Below, piece after piece: positions 8,519 to 16,350 of a stretch of 64,000 bases of DNA. The number at the start of each line of letters is the position of its first letter. The stretch's first letter is position 1. The DNA is from Oceanobacter sp. (lineage in GTDB: Bacteria; Pseudomonadota; Gammaproteobacteria; Pseudomonadales; Oceanobacteraceae). The stretch is from assembly GCA_002733645.1 (NCBI GenBank), contig NVWL01000015.1, positions 1 through 64,000 on the forward strand, given 5' to 3'. The translations under genes and the position numbers were made by a program. The notes beneath the pieces are model-generated. The model worked only from the letters and a program-made list of their open reading frames with translations, did no database searches and was not told the DNA's origin.

Positions 8519-9193
8519 TTAATACCTGCGAATACTAACCACTACTCTGCGGTTTGCCACCCGCTGTTCATCAATTGATGCACCCTCTATATCTGCTTTC
8601 GGTTTGCTGTCAGCAAAGCCAGAGGCTTTCAAGCGCTCTTTCTCGATACCTGAGGCTAATAGGTACTTCACCACGCCAGTGGCTCTTGCAGCAGACAACT
8701 CCCAGTTGGATGGGAACTTTTCGGTGGCTATGGGAAGATCATCAGTATGACCTTCGACTTCTATCGTGTGTGAGCCATGGCTCACATCGCGAATCACTCG
8801 ACTAAGCTCTTGCAATAACGGTGTCGCGTCTGGCTTTAAATCAGCAGCGCCTGAGTCATACAGGGCGACATTGGCAAACTCAACTTGAACACCTTGAGGA
8901 TCAAGCGTCACTGACACTTGCTCTTCAAGGCCATGCTGGACAACGTAGTCATCCAGCCCTTGCTTTATGTCAGTAAATGGCGTGGCCGGCTGCTCAGAAG
9001 AAATGATTTCCGCTAGCCCTTCTTTTAATGATTCAATTTTTCCCTGATTTAAATCAGACACTGAAAGGATCATGACAAAGAAAGCTAATAGTAATGTGAT
9101 GACATCAGAATAAGTTACCAACCACGAGCTGGATGAATCATCAAAACTCGGGCGTCTACGACGCAATCCGCGCTGACGATTCGCATGACTCAT
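8519..9193 (-). CDS. MotB-like stator protein with peptidoglycan-binding domain
   Basis: A 224-residue stator B-subunit. The start is the ATG at 9193, with GGAG 9 nt upstream and just after the upstream stop; a longer start would overlap. Residues 24-45 form one transmembrane helix (WLVTYSDVITLLLAFFVMIL) carrying the conserved ion-channel Asp at about residue 30. A plug/linker region follows, then an OmpA-type peptidoglycan-binding domain (VEGHTDDLPI, SNWELSAARA, ANRRVVVSIRRY). In flagella MotB anchors the stator to the cell wall and conducts ions with MotA. It is the last gene of a five-gene operon containing MotA- and FliG-like proteins but no other flagellar gene. Confidence 0.93.
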   Translation of the reverse strand: MSHANRQRGLRRRRPSFDDSSSSWLVTYSDVITLLLAFFVMILSVSDLNQGKIESLKEGLAEIISSEQPATPFTDIKQGLDDYVVQHGLEEQVSVTLDPQGVQVEFANVALYDSGAADLKPDATPLLQELSRVIRDVSHGSHTIEVEGHTDDLPIATEKFPSNWELSAARATGVVKYLLASGIEKERLKASGFADSKPKADIEGASIDEQRVANRRVVVSIRRY

Positions 9194-9194
9194 A

Positions 9195-9998
9195 TTAGAG
9201 TTCTCCAGCAACTATTTGCTCGCGTGCAGAAGGCTTTAGGAAAGCATTTAAACGATCTTGCATATAAAGAGCGTCTCGCTTTTCACACATTAAAATAAAA
9301 CCTTCGGAAATCAATTGATGACGAAAATACATGGTTTCTTGTTTTTCAGTGACTTGATTTGCTGCCGGTTTAAAGAATAAATTGGCTAATAACACGCCAT
9401 ACAAAGTAGTAATCAAGGCTAATGCTAAGCCCTTTCCAAGGCCTGCCATGTCGCCATTCAAATTATCAAGCATAATAATAAGACCAACAATGGTACCGAC
9501 CATGCCAAATCCCGGCGAATATACAGCCATGGTGTTTAACACTTTTGATTCCAGTGTTTGGCGCTGCCACGTGCAATCCATTTGATCCGTCAGCATGGTT
9601 CGAATGTCGTGATTTTTATACCCCGCACCGATCAAGTCTATTCCCGCTCGTATAAATTCGTCTTTCTTTTCCGCCGAGGTTAAAGACTCTTCAAGGGCAA
9701 CAATACCGCCCTGTCGATAGATGGTTGACCACTCGACAAAACGCTTAACCAAACTACGCATGTGTCGCTGAGAGGTAGGCGCATGAAGAAATGTTTGCAC
9801 CATGCTCCGCAATGCGCAAATCACATCCAGTGTTGAATAACTAATCAATGAGGCGGCCATGGTGCTGCCAAACACCAAACCAAAACTCGATAAGCTAATA
9901 AATATTGCATGGTTTTCTGTTGCACTGGCAACGGCAAACATAAACAGACCGATACCTGCAAAAAAACCAACTAACGTACTGAATGAGAATCGAAACAC
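9195..9998 (-). CDS. MotA-like stator protein
   Basis: A 267-residue A-subunit of an ion-driven stator. Two N-terminal transmembrane helices (about 5-30 and 33-55) precede a cytoplasmic loop of about 100 residues. Two further helices follow, with the MotA/PomA signature FGMVGTIVGLIIMLDNL and LALALITTLYGVLLANL around residues 165-215, then a charged C-terminal tail. The loop size and motifs are those of the flagellar MotA group rather than the short ExbB/TolQ proteins. In flagella the loop pushes on FliG; here the adjacent upstream gene carries a FliG-like domain, so the same contact is a plausible inference. Its stop lies 1 nt before the MotB start. Confidence 0.93.
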   Translation of the reverse strand: MFRFSFSTLVGFFAGIGLFMFAVASATENHAIFISLSSFGLVFGSTMAASLISYSTLDVICALRSMVQTFLHAPTSQRHMRSLVKRFVEWSTIYRQGGIVALEESLTSAEKKDEFIRAGIDLIGAGYKNHDIRTMLTDQMDCTWQRQTLESKVLNTMAVYSPGFGMVGTIVGLIIMLDNLNGDMAGLGKGLALALITTLYGVLLANLFFKPAANQVTEKQETMYFRHQLISEGFILMCEKRDALYMQDRLNAFLKPSAREQIVAGEL

Positions 9999-10004
9999 TA
10001 CTGC

Positions 10005-11945
10005 TTACCCCTGTTTCACTTCGGCCAGTTCACTCATTGAGAATCGCCCTTCCTTGATGACATCACGCATGGTCGCAATCACACGACGGCGCGACATTTC
10101 AACGCTGTCTTGGCTAATATCAGGCTCAGTGACTTTTAACTCACTGATTATCCCGGCTCTTAATTTGGCTGGTAATGCCGCTAACACATACCGCTTAAAT
10201 TCAATCGAGGTATTACACAGCGCTTGCGTTAACACTTCTCGGTCAAGGCTTCTCAGTTCGTTAGAAATAATTCGCTCTGGTGTTCGGGCTAAATCGACAA
10301 AGGTAAAATAGACCTGCCGTAAGCGGTAATAGGTTTCCGGCTTTTCTGATTTCAGTGTTTTTAACATCCGGGTTTCTTCACTGGTGGTCATTTTATCTAA
10401 CATGCAAATCAACACAGACAGACCATCAGCGGTGATATTTTCAAAGGAAGGTACCGTCAATGAAGCTCGGGCCAAGCGGTCAGCAACGTCTTTAAATGCG
10501 GATACGGGCAAGCTTTCAAACTGCCCTAATTCAAACGCTATATCCGCTAATTCGCGCTCATCAAGGCGAAGTATAATATCCGCTGAACGCTGAGCAGGAA
10601 GCTGCGACATGACTAATGCCTTAATGCGAATATCTTCATCTTTCATTAAATAAAGCACTTGCGAATCGTTGAGCTTATTCAAGAAAGCAAACGGCTGACT
10701 ATTAGAAGCATCATCTTGTTGTTTCTCTAGACGTTGCGAGAATTGCTCCATGCCTTCATACAGCTGCGCTTCATTCCAGTCGCTCTCTTTAAGTAGGTCG
10801 TCAATTTGCTTCCAATCTGCAGGGGTTAAGTGCGGAGCAAGACTACTAAACAAGCTTTTACCCATAGTGGCGGTCAATGAGGCGACTTCAAATGCCTGAG
10901 CACTCCCTAACGCGTGTGACACCGCTTGTTGAAAGCGATGAGGTTGTGAAAGCCCTTGGCTCACCAAACGTTGGCGCGATTCGTTAATACGATACTTAAG
11001 TGCAGCTTTGTCGCTGTCGATTAAATTTGAATGCGAATGTAGAGACGCATTCTGCTGGCTCTGCTGATCGCCGCCATGTTGAATACCATGATTTACTCCA
11101 GAAGCCATAGGCTGATTCAAACGACGCCATAAGGCTAAAAACGCAATCACAACAAATAAGCCAATCACTAGCAACGAGATCAACCAAATCCAAGGGCTGT
11201 ATTGATCCCAAAACGTCAGCGGCGTCTCGTTTGATTTTAAATGACTAAAACCTGTTTTTACGATGTTTAGCGTATCACCACGGAGTTCATTGATTTGAGC
11301 TTTACGCGTGATTAAATTACGTAAAAATTCAACTTGTTCATCTTTTAATTGTGTATCAACAACCAAGGTAATAGAGAGTTTTTTAATGATATTACGGTAA
11401 CCAATGGTTTTTTCTGTTGCGCTGGTTGCTGGAGATCCACTGTTCTCTTGCTGTTGTTTTTGAGCAACATTTTTCAATTCATCGGCGTAATTAATAATCG
11501 CCTGACGTTCTTTTTCCAGCGTTTTTAGTTGCGCTTGCAACGCACGAAACTTCTCCTGATTTTCTTTTAATAATGGCAGTTCACTGACCGGCAAGCCAGG
11601 AAGCTCTTCAAACCCTTGTAGATCACCACTATCAATGTCGGGCATTTGAAAATTCCCACTCACCTTTGGGGCTGTAGGTAAGTTAGCTTGTTGGCGCTGC
11701 TGAGCAGGCTTAGCATCTTCTTTTACGACAGTACGAGCGCGCTCAATAAGTGCATCAACCTGAATAATAAAACGATTATTGCCTAGATAGGATTCAATAT
11801 CGCGACGCAGCCGCGCTTCAATGTCGCTTTTGAATTTAGATTCTTCAACTTCATCTTTTTGCACAGGCACTTCATAGGTTTCCTGTGCGATTACAAAGCC
11901 ACTCAATGCGACTAGTAAGCATAATAAATACTTCATATTCATCAC
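10005..11945 (-). CDS. FliF-like/FliG-like fusion membrane protein
   Basis: A 646-residue protein joining two flagellar rotor themes. Residues 1-20 are a signal peptide or N-terminal anchor. Residues 40-67 (ARLRRDIESYLGNNRFIIQV) recall the FliF segment before its last periplasmic stretch. Residues 125-165 are coiled coil. Residues 186-233 (KKLSITLVVD, then RGDTLNIVKTGF) match the conserved end of the FliF ring-building region. A transmembrane helix spans 252-272. After a Gln/Ser/His linker, residues 430-495 resemble the FliG middle domain (MKDEDIRIKALVMSQLP, with EDIR where FliG has EHPQ). Residues 505-640 align without visible gaps to the FliG C-terminal torque domain. The topology gives a periplasmic FliF part and a cytoplasmic FliG part in one chain. 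Its stop is 6 nt from the MotA-like start. The domain calls rest on remembered family patterns, not a search. Confidence 0.85.
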   Translation of the reverse strand: MMNMKYLLCLLVALSGFVIAQETYEVPVQKDEVEESKFKSDIEARLRRDIESYLGNNRFIIQVDALIERARTVVKEDAKPAQQRQQANLPTAPKVSGNFQMPDIDSGDLQGFEELPGLPVSELPLLKENQEKFRALQAQLKTLEKERQAIINYADELKNVAQKQQQENSGSPATSATEKTIGYRNIIKKLSITLVVDTQLKDEQVEFLRNLITRKAQINELRGDTLNIVKTGFSHLKSNETPLTFWDQYSPWIWLISLLVIGLFVVIAFLALWRRLNQPMASGVNHGIQHGGDQQSQQNASLHSHSNLIDSDKAALKYRINESRQRLVSQGLSQPHRFQQAVSHALGSAQAFEVASLTATMGKSLFSSLAPHLTPADWKQIDDLLKESDWNEAQLYEGMEQFSQRLEKQQDDASNSQPFAFLNKLNDSQVLYLMKDEDIRIKALVMSQLPAQRSADIILRLDERELADIAFELGQFESLPVSAFKDVADRLARASLTVPSFENITADGLSVLICMLDKMTTSEETRMLKTLKSEKPETYYRLRQVYFTFVDLARTPERIISNELRSLDREVLTQALCNTSIEFKRYVLAALPAKLRAGIISELKVTEPDISQDSVEMSRRRVIATMRDVIKEGRFSMSELAEVKQG

Positions 11946-11946
11946 C

Positions 11947-12621
11947 TCAAGGCAACCGCGACAGGCTGCTTTGCACCTGTGTTAGTTCTGGATCAATACG
12001 AAGTGCTTCTTCCCAGCTACTTCTAGCCTCAGGAATCAACCCCATTTTGTAATAAATACTGCCTTTTAACGCGAGAGCTTGAGCGGAGTCTGGCACTAAA
12101 TCTAACGCCGCGTTGGTTTCATCCAGTGCATCCCAATACTGTTTTTTATAAAATAAACTCTGCGCATTAAGAATGTACTTGGTCATGGTTTCGACCTTAC
12201 GCAGCTTCTTCACTTCTTGCTCGGTGATCTCACCATTAGCTTGATCGTGCGCCGTGGCGGCAGCCTCTTCAGCGCTAAGTTCTGATGTATCACTACCTGC
12301 TTTTTCTTTTTTACTCTGAGGCAACTCCATAATAAACTTCACATCAGAGTCGCCAGCATCCAGCGTAAGGAGAATATCGTAGCCTTCCCCATAACGATGA
12401 ACGTGCATTAGGCCGTGTTGTTTTTTTGCTTGCTCCGCCACCTTCTCTAACGTGGTAACTTCAACCACCTCTTCTACTGGGATGGTTGGCTTACCAGGAT
12501 CAACCCAAGCGCTGCCTTTATAGCCTTTTACCATTTTATTTGAGCGGTCATAAGCGCAACCACTAAGCGCTACAGAAGCAAGTAAAATACTAAGGATGAT
12601 GTTTATAGATTTAATATTCAT
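11947..12621 (-). CDS. TPR lipoprotein of the motor-like operon
   Basis: A 224-residue lipoprotein with lipobox LSGCAY (Cys at about residue 22) and no Asp at +2, so outer-membrane sorting is likely. Residues 40-110 form a small mixed domain. Residues 115-150 are charged and helical. Residues 150-220 hold two TPR-like repeats (ILNAQSLFYKKQYWDALDE; ALKGSIYYKMGLIPEARSS). Lipoprotein TPRs often act as pilotins or assembly platforms for envelope machines. The gene ends 1 nt before the FliF/FliG-like gene and begins 2 nt after the FlgO-like gene, so it is surely cotranscribed. It is probably a structural or assembly partner of the machine; no specific family is recognised. Confidence 0.85.
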   Translation of the reverse strand: MNIKSINIILSILLASVALSGCAYDRSNKMVKGYKGSAWVDPGKPTIPVEEVVEVTTLEKVAEQAKKQHGLMHVHRYGEGYDILLTLDAGDSDVKFIMELPQSKKEKAGSDTSELSAEEAAATAHDQANGEITEQEVKKLRKVETMTKYILNAQSLFYKKQYWDALDETNAALDLVPDSAQALALKGSIYYKMGLIPEARSSWEEALRIDPELTQVQSSLSRLP

Positions 12622-12623
12622 GC

Positions 12624-13679
12624 CTAAAACCTCAATCCAAGTGATAAGTCGTAACTTGATCCACCAATTTTTCCGGTATTTTGGTAATTATCGACCTCAC
12701 CCCACTTCGCTGTGCTCTCAGGAATATAGGTCACGCCATAATCAATAAAGCCGTCACTAAAGAAGGGGAATTCAAACCCAAACCGGAATACCAGCGCATT
12801 AGTATCGTTAAAGAAGGCTTGTCCTAATCCCATGTATACCTTGGTATCAATGAGGTCATCCATACTTGGAATATCGGCAATAATTCGACCTTCCAGATTG
12901 ATACCCGACACATCAAAATTCTCGGTATTGGAAAAATTACGGAAGTATTCAAGAGCGAGTGTGTACTGAAGACTGTCGTCCAAACTGGTGGTTTCGCGGC
13001 GACGCACTCCAAACACAGAGATGCCTTTTACTTCTTCGGTAGAGCCATCCGTTAGGTGATCACGCTCAGCCGCGATACCCCAGGCACCAATCATGAATTC
13101 GTAATTAACGCTGTCGAACCCTTCGACCTCTTGCTCTAGAGTCGTTTGTTTTGAATATTCTTTGAGCCACAGCAATTTGTTATCGCGGCTATCAACGAGG
13201 TGCAAATTAATGGTGAATTTATTATCTTGAACGGAGGCATTCCAAAAGAGAAACGCATCGGCACGCACATGCTTACCTAAACTACGCAGGGCTTGATTAT
13301 CGACCGCGACATGACTTACCTCTAAACGATCAGCGCGCATAGCCACTTGTGTTGTACGGCACTCCAAACACTGAATCATTTCAAAGCGACCGCTCTCTAG
13401 GATACGACTCATAAGCTTGTTTTCGATCATCAGGTGCACTTGCTTAGGAATCCGACGATGCATACGATCACCGTTGTGATAGAGAGCAACTCGCTGCACT
13501 GATTCTGGCAGATCTATTAGCTCTTCTTTCACTAAAGTTTTGTCGTCATCCAACAACTGGGTAAACCCTGTGTACAACGATGATGGGGCTGCCATAGCAA
13601 CCATTCCGGGGAGCGTCTCATCTGCCAACAAGGGCATGTGAAACAATATAAAGACAGAACAAAGGAGCCGGCGTAGCAT
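12624..13679 (-). CDS. FlgO/CsgG-like protein with outer-membrane-like C-terminus
   Basis: A 351-residue exported protein (signal peptide about 1-19, cleaved near LLADET). Residues 60-180 have the pattern of FlgO/CsgG-type alpha-beta domains: VALYHNGDRMHRRIPKQVHL, a LESGRFEMIQC strand, a HVRADAFLFWN strand, and the INLHLVDSRDNKLLWLKEY motif. FlgO and its relatives form collars around flagella in Vibrio. From about residue 215 onward the sequence alternates short amphipathic strands and ends in YDLSLGLRF, a terminal Phe typical of outer-membrane beta proteins. It is first in the operon, so it could be the outer-membrane end of the machine. The two-part architecture is unusual and the family call is moderate. 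Confidence 0.78.
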   Translation of the reverse strand: MLRRLLCSVFILFHMPLLADETLPGMVAMAAPSSLYTGFTQLLDDDKTLVKEELIDLPESVQRVALYHNGDRMHRRIPKQVHLMIENKLMSRILESGRFEMIQCLECRTTQVAMRADRLEVSHVAVDNQALRSLGKHVRADAFLFWNASVQDNKFTINLHLVDSRDNKLLWLKEYSKQTTLEQEVEGFDSVNYEFMIGAWGIAAERDHLTDGSTEEVKGISVFGVRRRETTSLDDSLQYTLALEYFRNFSNTENFDVSGINLEGRIIADIPSMDDLIDTKVYMGLGQAFFNDTNALVFRFGFEFPFFSDGFIDYGVTYIPESTAKWGEVDNYQNTGKIGGSSYDLSLGLRF

Positions 13680-13986
13680 CTGAAAAATTCCTGTGTCAGC
13701 GGCAGAAAAGGTACTGACTCAGCTTAGTTCAGATAACACTAGAGCAGGTGGCGAGGAGAGATGTATCGTTTTGGTTAACGTTTGTTTCTTTTATAATGAC
13801 TGTTAATTACAGCCAAACCGTCAATTAACCAACTTTTTATGCCGGTATTTTTTGAGGTTTTTCGCATCTATAAGACTGCTTTTTTGGCATATTAGAAAAT
13901 AAAGGAAATAACGACATTTTCATGACTCGTTTAATCTATAAATAAGTCCGACAGCCGTCACTTTGTGTTCATTGGTAACTGACGTA
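13680..13986 (-). promoter_or_regulatory. Upstream region of the motor-like operon
   Basis: A 307-nt gene-free stretch that must carry the promoter of the five-gene operon. I see an inverted repeat GTTAATT (13802-13808) / AATTAAC (13823-13829) enclosing a TTGACG when read on the minus strand, and AT-rich DNA downstream with TTATAA. The spacing to that -10-like element is too long for a clean sigma-70 promoter, and no sigma-54 or sigma-28 flagellar promoter is obvious. The inverted repeat is a candidate operator only. Confidence 0.35.
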
Positions 13987-14352
13987 TTAAATCCGTAAGT
14001 GATCACATAGTGCCGCCATTTGAAGGTCTGAAGTCGTCACGCCTCCCATGTCATGACTCCACCACATAACAGAAGCCGACCCCCACTCAAGTATGCAGCG
14101 CGGATGATGATTGTAGTTCTCGGCAAGATCGGTCACTTGTTGAATAAACGCAAATGCCGCCGCGAAATTATCAAACGACCATGTTCGTTTTATTGCGCTC
14201 ATTCCTGAACCACCAGTAGCGTTCGCCTCCGTTCCGTCTAGATGGACGATCTGCCATTCGGGATACGCTAACAACTGTGACTCAAGCACCTCTCCTTGCA
14301 GCAGGATACGACTGATATTTTCTAAGGAATCATCCGCAGGGGTCGTACTCAT
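13987..14352 (-). CDS. phhB: Pterin-4a-carbinolamine dehydratase
   Basis: A 121-residue enzyme that dehydrates 4a-hydroxy-tetrahydrobiopterin during pterin recycling. The start is the ATG at 14352, because GAGGAG lies 6 nt upstream of it; the ATG at 14358 would touch the ribosome site. Family motifs are all visible: WSFDNFAAAFAFIQQV, AENYNHHPRCILEW with the paired His, and SHDMGGVTTSDLQMAA with the conserved His and Asp. No phenylalanine hydroxylase gene is adjacent, so its partner must be elsewhere, or it serves as the molybdopterin-related or stand-alone form known in many bacteria. Confidence 0.9.
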   Translation of the reverse strand: MSTTPADDSLENISRILLQGEVLESQLLAYPEWQIVHLDGTEANATGGSGMSAIKRTWSFDNFAAAFAFIQQVTDLAENYNHHPRCILEWGSASVMWWSHDMGGVTTSDLQMAALCDHLRI

Positions 14353-14660
14353 AATCATCTCCTCGTTAGTCGCTAATCACTGGCAAAGTTCAATTCAGAA
14401 AATTACCTTACACAACCTCTCGTCACAAAAGTAGTGCATATAATAAGCAGGTATAAACAGGAGTTTTCAATAAGACGTGATTATTAAGAAATGCAAAAAG
14501 CTGAATGGACGTGAGAAATCACACTGTGTTTAATCTCTCCGTCCAAAAAAATCCAGAGCTCGCTACAATCCCATAGTTTGGAGTGAAGTTGCATCACTCT
14601 ACACTATGGGACAGCAGCGGCCGTAACTTCCTTTTCTCTATGAATGCGCTGTACTGAAGC
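14353..14660. other. Intergenic region with two hairpins
   Basis: No gene seen. It contains an imperfect hairpin GGACG.GAGA / TCTC.CGTCC (about 14507-14545) next to an A-run, and a longer inverted repeat at 14570-14610 described separately. T-runs are in the wrong place for a standard terminator of either flanking gene. Confidence 0.4.
14570..14610. repeat. Long inverted repeat downstream of fumarase
   Basis: Arms CCCATAGT..GAGTGA (14570-14587) and TCACTC..ACTATGGG (14595-14610) face each other over a 7-nt loop, with small internal mismatches. It lies about 50 nt after the fumarase stop codon. On the minus strand a TTTTTTT run follows only after about 20 nt, so it is not a textbook terminator; a 3' stabilising structure is possible. 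Confidence 0.6.
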
Positions 14661-16169
14661 TCACACTTCGGTCGCGTTAATTCGAGCAAACCACTCTTTC
14701 GGGCCGGTGATGTGCACCGATTCACCTTTACTATCAACCGCAACGGTCACTGGCATATCAACGACATCAAATTCATAGATGGCTTCCATACCTAAGTCTT
14801 CAAAGCCGACAACCTTCGCCCCTTTGATCGCTTGCGAGACAAGATACGCCGCGCCACCAACAGCCATCAAATATACAGCTTCGTTGTCACGAATCGCTTC
14901 AATCGCAATCGGCCCACGTTCAGCTTTACCAATCATTCCTAGTAAGCCTGTTTCTTCAACGATGGTACGAGTAAATTTATCCATACGTGTCGCTGTTGTT
15001 GGGCCAGCAGGACCAACCACCTCTTCACGCACAGGATCAACAGGCCCTACGTAATAAATAAAGCGTCCTTTGAGATCAACAGGTAACTCTTCACCTTTGG
15101 AAATCATATCGACCATGCGTTTGTGTGCGGCATCACGACCTGTGAGCATTTTGCCGGATAACAGAACGGTCTCGCCTGTTTTCCAATCTTTCACGTCTTC
15201 TGGTGTCACGGTGTTTAAGTCGACACGGCGAACACTGTCGCCAACTTCCCAGCTAATTTCTGGCCAGTCTTCAAGTTTCGGCACTTCAAGTACGGCAGGG
15301 CCAGTTCCATCAAGCACAAAATGCGTGTGACGCGTAGCCGCACAGTTAGGAATAATCGCAACGGGTTTGTTGGCCGCGTGTGTTGGAAAGTCGGCCACTT
15401 TCACATCAAGTACTGTTGTTAAGCCACCAAGGCCTTGTGCACCGATACCCAGTTTGTTTACTTTCTCAAACAGCTCAAGACGCAGTTCTTCAGAGCGAGT
15501 CTGTGCCCCACGAGCTTGCAGTTCTTGAATGTTCACCGGCTCAAGCAAGGCTTCTTTGGCTACCATCATGGCTTTTTCCGCCGTGCCGCCAATGCCTATG
15601 CCCAACATGCCCGGTGGGCACCAGCCAGCGCCCATTTTTGGCACTTGCTCCAACACCCAATCAACCACTGAATCGGATGGATTTAGCATGGCGAATTTAG
15701 ATTTAGCTTCAGAGCCACCACCTTTCGCCGCGACGTGAACATCAACGGTATTGCCCGGTACTAACTTCATGTGAATAACAGCAGGCGTATTGTCTTTGGT
15801 GTTCGCACGCTTGCCATCAGGATCAGCCAATACCGAGGCACGTAATACGTTATCTGGGTGTAAGTATGCGCGACGCACGCCTTCGTTACACATATCTTCA
15901 ACACTCATGTCGCTGTCAAACTTAACGTCCATACCGATGGTTAAGAACACCGTCACGATGCCGGTATCCTGACAAATTGGACGTTTACCCATCGCACACA
16001 TACGTGAATTGATCAGAATCTGAGCCATGGCGTCTTTGGCTGCCTTGGACTCTTCGCGCTGGTACGCTTCGTGAACAGCATCAATAAAATCTTTTGGGTG
16101 GTAGTAAGAAATATACTGCAAAGCATCAGCGACGCTCTGGATCAGGTCGTCCTGCTTGATCACGGTCAT
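14661..16169 (-). CDS. Fumarate hydratase, class I (iron-sulfur)
   Basis: Interconverts fumarate and malate in the TCA cycle using a 4Fe-4S cluster. I use the ATG at 16169 (502 aa): the protein then starts MTVIKQDDLIQSVADAL, matching Pseudomonas-type enzymes. The N-terminal half carries the cluster-binding features (SRMCAMGKRPICQDTG and GAGWCPPGMLGIGIGG) and the NPSDS and IPNCAATRHTHF segments. The C-terminal domain has YYVGPVDPVREEVVGPAGPTTATRMD. It is a fused alpha-beta form, the usual single-chain class I type. It is transcribed alone. Oxygen sensitivity of the cluster is typical of this class; an oxygen-stable class II enzyme would have to be elsewhere. Confidence 0.97.
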   Translation of the reverse strand: MTVIKQDDLIQSVADALQYISYYHPKDFIDAVHEAYQREESKAAKDAMAQILINSRMCAMGKRPICQDTGIVTVFLTIGMDVKFDSDMSVEDMCNEGVRRAYLHPDNVLRASVLADPDGKRANTKDNTPAVIHMKLVPGNTVDVHVAAKGGGSEAKSKFAMLNPSDSVVDWVLEQVPKMGAGWCPPGMLGIGIGGTAEKAMMVAKEALLEPVNIQELQARGAQTRSEELRLELFEKVNKLGIGAQGLGGLTTVLDVKVADFPTHAANKPVAIIPNCAATRHTHFVLDGTGPAVLEVPKLEDWPEISWEVGDSVRRVDLNTVTPEDVKDWKTGETVLLSGKMLTGRDAAHKRMVDMISKGEELPVDLKGRFIYYVGPVDPVREEVVGPAGPTTATRMDKFTRTIVEETGLLGMIGKAERGPIAIEAIRDNEAVYLMAVGGAAYLVSQAIKGAKVVGFEDLGMEAIYEFDVVDMPVTVAVDSKGESVHITGPKEWFARINATEV

Positions 16170-16286
16170 GGTGTCATCTCTCTGGTTGCCTCGTATCATG
16201 TCTTCACTGCGCCCAGTGAATGCGCACAGGTTATGTGCTCTGGGTCTTCAATGTGCATCGTTGCGAGGTGAGTATCGGGTGGTCGT

Positions 16287-16316
16287 AAAAACGCCCACTA
16301 AAAAGGTGGGCGTTTT
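16287..16316 (-). terminator. Bidirectional-looking terminator
   Basis: Perfect stem AAAACGCCCAC / GTGGGCGTTTT with a short loop, flanked by A- and T-runs on both sides. It lies about 35 nt after the stop of the minus-strand lipoprotein gene and before the fumarase promoter region. Confidence 0.85.
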
Positions 16317-16350
16317 AGGTCGAACGTATTATAGCGCAAGCAGGCGATGC

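Noticed and set aside
8519-9998. Zorya defence system from the MotA/MotB pair
   Set aside because: No ZorC, ZorD or ZorE neighbours; the adjacent genes are a FliG-like rotor, a TPR lipoprotein and a FlgO-like protein, which fit a motor better.
8519-9998. ExbB/ExbD or TolQ/TolR energiser
   Set aside because: The A-subunit has the long cytoplasmic loop and four-helix layout of MotA, and the B-subunit has a peptidoglycan-binding OmpA domain of MotB type.
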